DNA of 64,000 bases from Pseudomonas sp. B21-023. Its GTDB lineage: Bacteria; Pseudomonadota; Gammaproteobacteria; Pseudomonadales; Pseudomonadaceae. The position numbers and the translations under genes are program-made. Below are positions 59,196 through 64,000 of this stretch, one piece after another (position 1 is the stretch's first letter; every line of letters begins with the position of its first letter). The DNA is taken from NCBI RefSeq assembly GCF_024749165.1, contig NZ_CP087190.1, positions 3,569,501-3,633,500 of the forward strand, in the 5' to 3' direction. The notes beneath the pieces are model-generated. The model made no database searches, was not told the origin of the DNA, and saw only the letters and a program-made list of their open reading frames with translations.

Positions 59196-60478
59196 TTCGA
59201 ATCCTCGCCTATGGTTGTTTCCTGAATCTCGTTGCAGGCCTTGTGCTGCGCTGCTTGCGGGCCATTACCCGAATCTGCGTTTCTAGCCTCCTTCTTCCCG
59301 TGGATGCGCTCGAAACCCTTGCTGTCGAGAAAGGCATGCCACTGCTCCAGAGCGTCACGCTTGCGCTCCTCGGCGGTGGTCTGGATGTACACCTGCACGT
59401 TGTGGCCCATGGCGTGGTTGATCAGCAGTTCGCCAATCAGGAAGTCGATGCCTTGGTCCGCCCAGCACCCCCTGGCCAGCTTGCGCAGGTCGTGGCTGGT
59501 CCACTCGCCCTGCCCCAGGCGGGTGAACACCTCGGCTGCCTGTTTCTCACTCAGGCAGCGCCCAGACCTTCCCGGGAACAGGAAGCGCCCGGTGTAGCCC
59601 TGAGCCTGCTGGAACTCGCGGTACTGAGTCAGCAGCGCACACACCTGGTCGGTCAGCGGCAGCGAGTGTTCCACCCGGGTCTTGGTGTGCTCGGCTGGCA
59701 GGTACCAGCGGCGGGTGGCCAGGCTGATGTGCGGCCACTGCGCCATGCGGGTCTCGCCGACACGGTTGCCGTGGCACAGCATCAGCAGAGCCAACACGGC
59801 GTCGGCGGGCGCCTGGGCGTTGGCCTCGGCCAGCAAGGTCAGCAGGTGTTCGATCTGCTCGGCACGCAGACGGGCGGCCTTGGGCTTGATCCGCGCCTTG
59901 GTGAAGTCGCCGAAGCGCATCCCTGCCATGGGGTTTGTGGCGATCATCCCCAGGGCCTGGGCCTTCTTGAACGCATCGGCCAGCAAGCCGAACACCAGGC
60001 GCACGTACTCAAGCGATAGCTGCTCCTGCAGCGGCCACACCAGGTCGCGGTCCAGCGTGCTGCGACTTACATCGGCCAGGGCCATGCCGCCCAGGCGCGG
60101 AATCAGGTGGCGGCTGATCGCCGACCTGGCCGTGGCTTTGCGTTTGGCCGACAGGCTGCGGTTGCGCTCCAGGCGATCAGCGAACCAAGCCAACAGCTCG
60201 CCGACCTGCTCCCAGCCCGACACCGTGGCGACGTTATCGGCGACCAGGCGCTGGCGGATCTCCGGCAGCGCGGCCAGCACCACCTTGGCGGACTGGTCGG
60301 GGTAGGCGCCGATTCGGTGCCAGCGCTTGCGCACCACCAAGTACCAGGTGCCACGCGGACGGGCCTCTGTGAAGCGGAAGCGCAAGCCTGGATAGCGTGG
60401 GTCGCGTAGCAGCGCGGCGGACAGGTCGCCGCCCCGGCGGCGCAGCTCAGCGTCGGAGAATGCAATTACCGAAGTCAT
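59192..60478 (-). CDS. Phage tyrosine-family integrase
   Basis: 428 aa. The catalytic set is visible in the C-terminal half: an Arg in LMLCHGNRVGETRMAQW, HDLR (SHDLRKLARG), His in LLINHAMG and Tyr in VQVYIQT. N-terminal arm-type and core-binding domains precede it. It presumably catalyses insertion into tRNA-Ser(UGA). Its place inside the early operon, between the DUF1364 and zinc-finger genes, is unusual. Confidence 0.93.
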   Translation of the reverse strand: MTSVIAFSDAELRRRGGDLSAALLRDPRYPGLRFRFTEARPRGTWYLVVRKRWHRIGAYPDQSAKVVLAALPEIRQRLVADNVATVSGWEQVGELLAWFADRLERNRSLSAKRKATARSAISRHLIPRLGGMALADVSRSTLDRDLVWPLQEQLSLEYVRLVFGLLADAFKKAQALGMIATNPMAGMRFGDFTKARIKPKAARLRAEQIEHLLTLLAEANAQAPADAVLALLMLCHGNRVGETRMAQWPHISLATRRWYLPAEHTKTRVEHSLPLTDQVCALLTQYREFQQAQGYTGRFLFPGRSGRCLSEKQAAEVFTRLGQGEWTSHDLRKLARGCWADQGIDFLIGELLINHAMGHNVQVYIQTTAEERKRDALEQWHAFLDSKGFERIHGKKEARNADSGNGPQAAQHKACNEIQETTIGEDSK

Positions 60479-60771
60479 GCAATCAGCACCCCTTCGTTCA
60501 GCAACGCGGCCTGGGTGCGCATTACGCCCTCGGCGTGGTACTGCCGCGCAATGTCACGGTCGACCACTCGACTACGACTATCACAGGCATCATGGCAGGC
60601 GCTGCACGCCCAAGCGCCCTGCATGTCGTGTGGTTTCATACCGACACCGCAAGTGCCCGCCATGCGGTAATGCGCAAGCACGGTGGTTTCGGGGTTGCCG
60701 TTGCACACCCCGGGAATGCGCACTTGGCACTCCCGGCCGCGTGCGGCCTTGGTCAGTTTCGATTGCCGCAT
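60475..60771 (-). CDS. DUF1364 phage protein (possible nuclease)
   Basis: 98 aa. ARGRECQVRIPGVCNGNPET, HYRMAGTCGVGMKPHD and WACSACHDACDSRS fit DUF1364, a small Cys/His-rich phage family related to NinB/HNH-type nucleases. Overlaps the integrase start by 4 nt. Confidence 0.85.
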   Translation of the reverse strand: MRQSKLTKAARGRECQVRIPGVCNGNPETTVLAHYRMAGTCGVGMKPHDMQGAWACSACHDACDSRSRVVDRDIARQYHAEGVMRTQAALLNEGVLIA

Positions 60772-60965
60772 GGGCTGTCTTCTCCATGAAGGTCGATGAC
60801 GGTGTAAGCGCTCGGCCACATGAGTTGGCCATGAGCGACGGCCGAAGCTTCGTCGCGATAGAGCGCAATGGGTGGATGCGAGGTACTGGAGAGCCCGAAC
60901 AGGTCGGAGCGGCAGTACAGCGCGTATCGGTATTCCGTAAGGTCAGGTGCAGGAAGCTCGATCAT
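60753..60965 (-). CDS. Small phage early protein (70 aa)
   Basis: 70 aa starting MIELPAPDLTEYRYALYCRS. Located between the P-like replication gene and the DUF1364 gene, overlapping both (ATGA at the first). No known family that I recall. Confidence 0.6.
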   Translation of the reverse strand: MIELPAPDLTEYRYALYCRSDLFGLSSTSHPPIALYRDEASAVAHGQLMWPSAYTVIDLHGEDSPCGNRN

Positions 60966-61645
60966 CGGCCGAGCATCCTGGATCGGATCGCCGCCAGGGC
61001 TTCATTCCCCACTTTTGGTGTGCGCTGGCCTGGCACCTCCGCAGGAAGAGCCAGCGGCATCCTCTGCAACGGCTCACCTGCGACCAGGCGCCGAACGGCA
61101 ATCGTGTAGTTGCGCTCGAACAGCTTGGCGCTCACATCGGTAGCCAGCTTGTTCAGGTTCTCGAAACCACTTTCCTTGGCGGCATGCCAGACCGCGTCAT
61201 GGGTCCACTTGCCCTTCCCTGCCATGGCGGGATGCGCGTTACGGCAAGCCTCGCGGAAGGCAGCAGCCAGCGGGGGGAGGCCCAGCATTTCCGGCGAAGG
61301 CTGGCACCACTCGATGAATTTCCCAGGTGCCGGGATGAACTCGCGGCCGGATTGTCGGCAGCGCATCAACCCGAATTGCAGTTGCTCCGGGGTGTTGATA
61401 CCGGCCTCGAGAAACGCAGTCAGCCATTGTTGCTTGGCGGCCTTGTACGTTGCTTCGTCCGGCCACGCTCGCTGCCAGGCGCTGCAGATCGTGCGCAGAT
61501 CGCGGAACAGATCGTTGATCACCGCCGCAGTTTTGCGATTGAGCTCGGCCTTCACGTCGGCAGGCAGCGAGTAATCCGAGGGCACGTATTGGCCAGCCTG
61601 AACCTTTGCCCACAAGCCATGAGCCACGGTTGCAACCTGATTCAT
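60962..61645 (-). CDS. Replication protein P-like (lambda P family)
   Basis: 227 aa. VINDLFRDLRTICSAWQRAW, then LMRCRQSGREFIPAPGKFIEW and LAAAFREACRNAHP are the lambda P family pattern; P recruits host DnaB helicase to the phage origin. It overlaps the O-like gene by 4 nt. Confidence 0.88.
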   Translation of the reverse strand: MNQVATVAHGLWAKVQAGQYVPSDYSLPADVKAELNRKTAAVINDLFRDLRTICSAWQRAWPDEATYKAAKQQWLTAFLEAGINTPEQLQFGLMRCRQSGREFIPAPGKFIEWCQPSPEMLGLPPLAAAFREACRNAHPAMAGKGKWTHDAVWHAAKESGFENLNKLATDVSAKLFERNYTIAVRRLVAGEPLQRMPLALPAEVPGQRTPKVGNEALAAIRSRMLGR

Positions 61646-62409
61646 TGGCCGCCCCCTTCCCCGATCCAAGACGTGTCATCGTCATCGAAGCTGGAGCGCT
61701 GCGATCCGCCGGTGCGAGCAACGGGCGAGCGCGCAGCACGGGCGAGATCGGACTTCACCCAACTGACCAGGGCGGCCAGCCACTGCTTTTCGGTTTGGGC
61801 CAGGCCCTTGGCATCGTGGTGGAGCACAAAGCCGGATATGGCAACCGTGTTGAACTGATCCAGGGTCAGACCTGCCCGACGGGCGTAGGCTTTCAGCAGT
61901 TCCGGATTCGGTTCCCAGTCAAGGGACATTGCGAACGGCTCGCGCTGAGAGAGAGTAGATTGGTTCAATGACGGATTGGGTGCAGCTGCTGCACCCCGTT
62001 CTGCGTTTTGCTGCACCCCGTTCTGCTGTGAGCTGCACCCCGTGCGGTTTCCTGCACCCCGCTCAGAACGAGGTGCAGCAGATGCACCCCGCTTAATCAG
62101 CAGGTCGTAAACGACGGGGCGACGGTCGCGGCGATCGATATGGGCAGCAGCAATTGCCTGGTTACCTTCAGCGATCCAACCGGCCTGGGCGAGCTCATCT
62201 AGCTTCAGCCGTACTGTTCGCTCAGAAAGGCCGGTGTCGTCGGAGAGAGTCGAGGCAGAAGGGAATGCCCCTCTTCCATCGCTGCCAGCGTAGTTGGCCA
62301 GGCAGAGCAGTACATGGCGGGCTGCAGGATTCTCAAGTGCGGTTTTCGGGATGGCGAGTGCCCAGGTCATAGCTTGTACGCTCACGCGTGCCACCGTTGC
62401 GATGGACAT
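61642..62409 (-). CDS. Replication initiator O-like protein (HTH)
   Basis: 255 aa. N-terminal winged HTH (RHVLLCLANYAGSDGRGAFP, STLSDDTGLSERTVRLKLDE). A Gln/Asn/Ala-rich middle is encoded by the iteron DNA. The C-terminal part (LAQTEKQWLAALVSWVKSDL) is of DnaT/O type. ATG 62370 is an alternative start. Binds its own coding region, where the origin lies. Confidence 0.82.
   Translation of the reverse strand: MSIATVARVSVQAMTWALAIPKTALENPAARHVLLCLANYAGSDGRGAFPSASTLSDDTGLSERTVRLKLDELAQAGWIAEGNQAIAAAHIDRRDRRPVVYDLLIKRGASAAPRSERGAGNRTGCSSQQNGVQQNAERGAAAAPNPSLNQSTLSQREPFAMSLDWEPNPELLKAYARRAGLTLDQFNTVAISGFVLHHDAKGLAQTEKQWLAALVSWVKSDLARAARSPVARTGGSQRSSFDDDDTSWIGEGGGQ
61990..62091 (-). other. Iteron repeats, candidate phage replication origin
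   Basis: Five copies of TGCACCCCG at 61990, 62012, 62034, 62053 and 62083, spaced 22, 22, 19 and 30 nt, the first three about two helical turns apart. They lie inside the O-like gene, as in lambda ori. Confidence 0.72.
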
Positions 62410-62427
62410 TGAGCGACAGGCGCACCA

Positions 62428-62499
62428 TTGCGCGTAGCATTGGAGAGATGCATAATCGATCCCGCTATTAAGAAGTTAAGAAAGCCGGGCTGCCACCCG
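62428..62499 (+). ncRNA. Candidate OOP-like short antisense RNA unit
   Basis: A by-eye promoter TTGCGC (62428-62433), 17-nt spacer, CATAAT (62451-62456), then a Rho-independent terminator CCGGG-CTGCCA-CCCGG-TTTTTTT (62477-62499). The predicted transcript is about 37 nt from the plus strand, opposite to lytic transcription, between the O-like and cro genes. This is the place and polarity of lambda OOP RNA. No cII-like gene is visible here, however. Confidence 0.45.
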
Positions 62500-62592
62500 G
62501 TTTTTTTGTGCCCGAGATTCGGGTACTGGATAAATCAGCAGGTGTTTCAGCCATCTACTGGCACAATGCCGGATGACACAGAATTCGTCTCG

Positions 62593-62799
62593 TTAGGCCT
62601 CGACACGGATTGCGCCGGGACGACTCGGGAACGGGCGCAGCTCCTCCCCCTCCAACGTCCCATCGTCGTTCTCAATTACGAAAATGACCCGGCCAGCCTT
62701 GACCGCCTTGGCGATGGCAGGTGCGCTCACATCGAGCCCCTTGGCGACAGCGGTCTGGCCGATTCGCTCTACAAGCTCAGGCAGCAGTGTTCGATTCAT
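62593..62799 (-). CDS. cro: Cro repressor
   Basis: 68 aa, clearly related to lambda Cro: GQTAVAKGLDVSAPAIAKAVKAGR is the HTH region (lambda has [22 protein letters not shown]) and EGEELRPFPSRPGAIR resembles the C-terminus. Faces the CI gene across 104 nt of operators. Turns the early operon to lytic mode. Confidence 0.92.
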   Translation of the reverse strand: MNRTLLPELVERIGQTAVAKGLDVSAPAIAKAVKAGRVIFVIENDDGTLEGEELRPFPSRPGAIRVEA

Positions 62800-62830
62800 G
62801 GCATTTCCTCAGTAGTGAACAGGCACAATA

Positions 62831-62894
62831 TTAACCGCCGGTTAGTATTTATTCAACACCGGCGGTTGAGGCAGTTCAATTAACCTCCGGTTAA
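62831..62894. promoter_or_regulatory. CI/Cro operator region with three sites
   Basis: Three related palindromes: TTAACCGCCGGTTA (62831-62844), AACACCGGCGGTT (62855-62867) and TTAACCTCCGGTTAA (62880-62894). Half-site is close to TTAACC. Spacing is about 24-26 nt centre to centre. They resemble the OR1-OR3 set of lambdoid phages and lie between the divergent cro and cI genes. Confidence 0.8.
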
Positions 62895-62903
62895 ATTCCG
62901 CGC

Positions 62904-63791
62904 ATGACGAAAAAGAAAGATCTCTCTCCCGAACTCAAGGCCGAGTGCGAGGCAGCCAAAAGGCTGTTCACTCAGAAAAAAAATGCGCTTGGCCTGACGC
63001 AGGCAAAGATGGCCGAGGCTGCTGACATCTCGCCGGCCGGCGTAGCCATGTACCTGAATGGCACCAACCCTCTAAATGCAAAGTTCGCGGTTGTGCTGTC
63101 CAGGCTTCTCCAAGAGCCTGTGGATCGTTTCAGCCCTAGGTTGGCTGCTGAGCTCGCGCAGATGCAGGGTGCCCAGGTGAAGAGCGCTGAAGGCTCTGAA
63201 AGCACTGCAGCTGAAAAGGTCTTAGAAATGCTGCGCAAACATGGCGGCAAGTCGCTGGATGCCACGGCCCAGGACAAGATTGCGAGAGCGGTCGCTGATA
63301 GCCTGTCCGGAGCCCCGACTTCGTTAACAGCGGCCAGCCACGCTGCAAATATGTTCGCTCCAGGCCATGGCGATATCTCTATCCCCCAGTACGATATCCG
63401 GGCGGCCATGGGCCACGGCCAGGTACCGGCTGAATACAGCGAAGTCATTCGTAACGTGGTCATCCGCGAAGAAGTACTTCGCGAGAAAGGTTTGACCTAC
63501 ACCTCTGCTCAAGCCCTTTCTATGATCACGGGTTGGGGACAGAGCATGGAGGGGACGATCAATGATAAAGATCCCGTGATAGTCGACCGTGGTGTGAATG
63601 ATTATCAAGGTGAAGGTGTTTACGTGCTTTCCTGGCATGGAGATCTCTTGATCAAACGCATACAAAGGAAAGACGAGGATCACGTTTGGCTTATTTCAGA
63701 CAATAAAAATTACGAAAAACAATCTGCTCACGTAGACGATGTGAGGATCCACGCCAAAGTTCTATTGGTCTGGAATGCCCGAAAAATTTAA
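62904..63791 (+). CDS. CI-type prophage repressor with S24 domain
   Basis: 295 aa. The HTH (LGLTQAKMAEAADISPAGVA, MYLNGTNPLNAKFAVVLSRL) follows lambda CI. A C-terminal S24 LexA-like domain has the nucleophilic Ser in GQSMEGTI and Lys in DLLIKRIQR. An AMG-type site in YDIRAAMGHG may be the auto-cleavage point. RecA-stimulated cleavage would induce the prophage. Confidence 0.93.
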   Translation: MTKKKDLSPELKAECEAAKRLFTQKKNALGLTQAKMAEAADISPAGVAMYLNGTNPLNAKFAVVLSRLLQEPVDRFSPRLAAELAQMQGAQVKSAEGSESTAAEKVLEMLRKHGGKSLDATAQDKIARAVADSLSGAPTSLTAASHAANMFAPGHGDISIPQYDIRAAMGHGQVPAEYSEVIRNVVIREEVLREKGLTYTSAQALSMITGWGQSMEGTINDKDPVIVDRGVNDYQGEGVYVLSWHGDLLIKRIQRKDEDHVWLISDNKNYEKQSAHVDDVRIHAKVLLVWNARKI

Positions 63792-63818
63792 CTTGCCCGA
63801 TGAAAGGTAGGGAGCATT

Positions 63819-64000
63819 ATGGATAGTGCTGACTCAGTCGACCAAAAAGATTCAGAAGATAAGAAAAGACTCCCAATAGAAGCTGCTTATCAAAGACAGC
63901 TCATGCCTATCGATGTTATTACTTCCTACTCCAGCCATATGGGCACTGCTGATCTTCGGGTGATTGTAGAGGCTCGGGACGGAAAACACTACGCAGTCAA
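63819..64000 (+). CDS. Partial gene running off the window end
   Basis: Starts ATG 63819 with GGGGAG upstream and reads MDSADSVDQKDSEDKKRLPI... to the last base with no stop (60 residues). The acidic N-terminus is followed by a segment (EARDGKHYAVK) faintly reminiscent of the start of HipA-like kinases, too short to conclude. It follows the CI gene and is AT-rich, so it is likely prophage cargo. Confidence 0.55.
   Translation, partial: MDSADSVDQKDSEDKKRLPIEAAYQRQLMPIDVITSYSSHMGTADLRVIVEARDGKHYAV

Noticed and set aside
62428..62883. Plus-strand ORF antisense to cro
   Set aside because: Begins at a TTG within a predicted promoter and crosses the operator region; no domain.
1..64000. CRISPR arrays, rRNA genes, insertion sequences
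   Set aside because: Regularly spaced repeats, rRNA signatures and transposase ORFs were looked for and not found; the only regularly spaced repeats are the short iterons in the O-like gene.

Overview
The window is high-GC DNA from a fluorescent Pseudomonas, most likely the P. putida/entomophila group. This rests on codon use, a chromosomal lpxO-type gene, a short Pseudomonas-style REP element and the gene families seen. It splits into three regions.

(1) About 1-17.3 kb is a non-ribosomal peptide gene cluster that I do not recognise. Two NRPS proteins (C-A-T, and C-A-T with its second A domain interrupted by a GNAT-like acyltransferase) are translationally coupled to two uncharacterised proteins and a 2OG/Fe(II) oxygenase-like protein. 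A LuxR-type response regulator and a sensor kinase follow, then a MATE exporter, an O-methyltransferase-like protein that has lost its SAM-binding core, a SerK/SbnI-type serine kinase, a type II thioesterase and an ABC-F ATPase. The ABC-F ATPase suggests self-protection of the ribosome. The set looks like a small modified di- or tripeptide pathway with its own regulation, export and immunity. Its upstream end lies outside the window.

(2) About 17.3-33.7 kb is ordinary chromosome: thpR, lpxO, an AhpD-like protein, acetyltransferases, an SLC13 permease, a MASE1-GGDEF diguanylate cyclase, a TSUP exporter with a divergent LysR gene, an isochorismatase-like hydrolase, SH3, SDR and LysR genes, a Tsx-like porin, and a divergent ArsR/hydrolase pair with a perfect 18-bp operator-like palindrome. 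It also holds REP elements, a large hairpin repeat, tiny ORFs and a hydrolase gene remnant.

(3) From about 33.75 kb to beyond the right end lies a prophage. Its left boundary is a 3' fragment of tRNA-Ser(UGA), with the tRNA terminator, reading leftward; the intact tRNA should lie to the right of the window. The phage combines a lambda-type switch (CI, Cro, three operators, O- and P-like replication proteins, iterons inside O) with an HK97-type head (terminases, portal, protease, capsid) and a Mu-like contractile tail (sheath, tube, frameshifted chaperones, tape measure, baseplate, fibre). Lysis genes are split: the holin is near the HNH gene, and the endolysin and Rz/Rz1 are at the far left. 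The integrase sits inside the early operon between replication and late genes. Several AT-richer cargo genes and small Pseudomonas-type paralogous genes lie near the left attachment site. A palindrome, CGTTAC-(1-2 nt)-GTAACG, recurs six times across the late genes.
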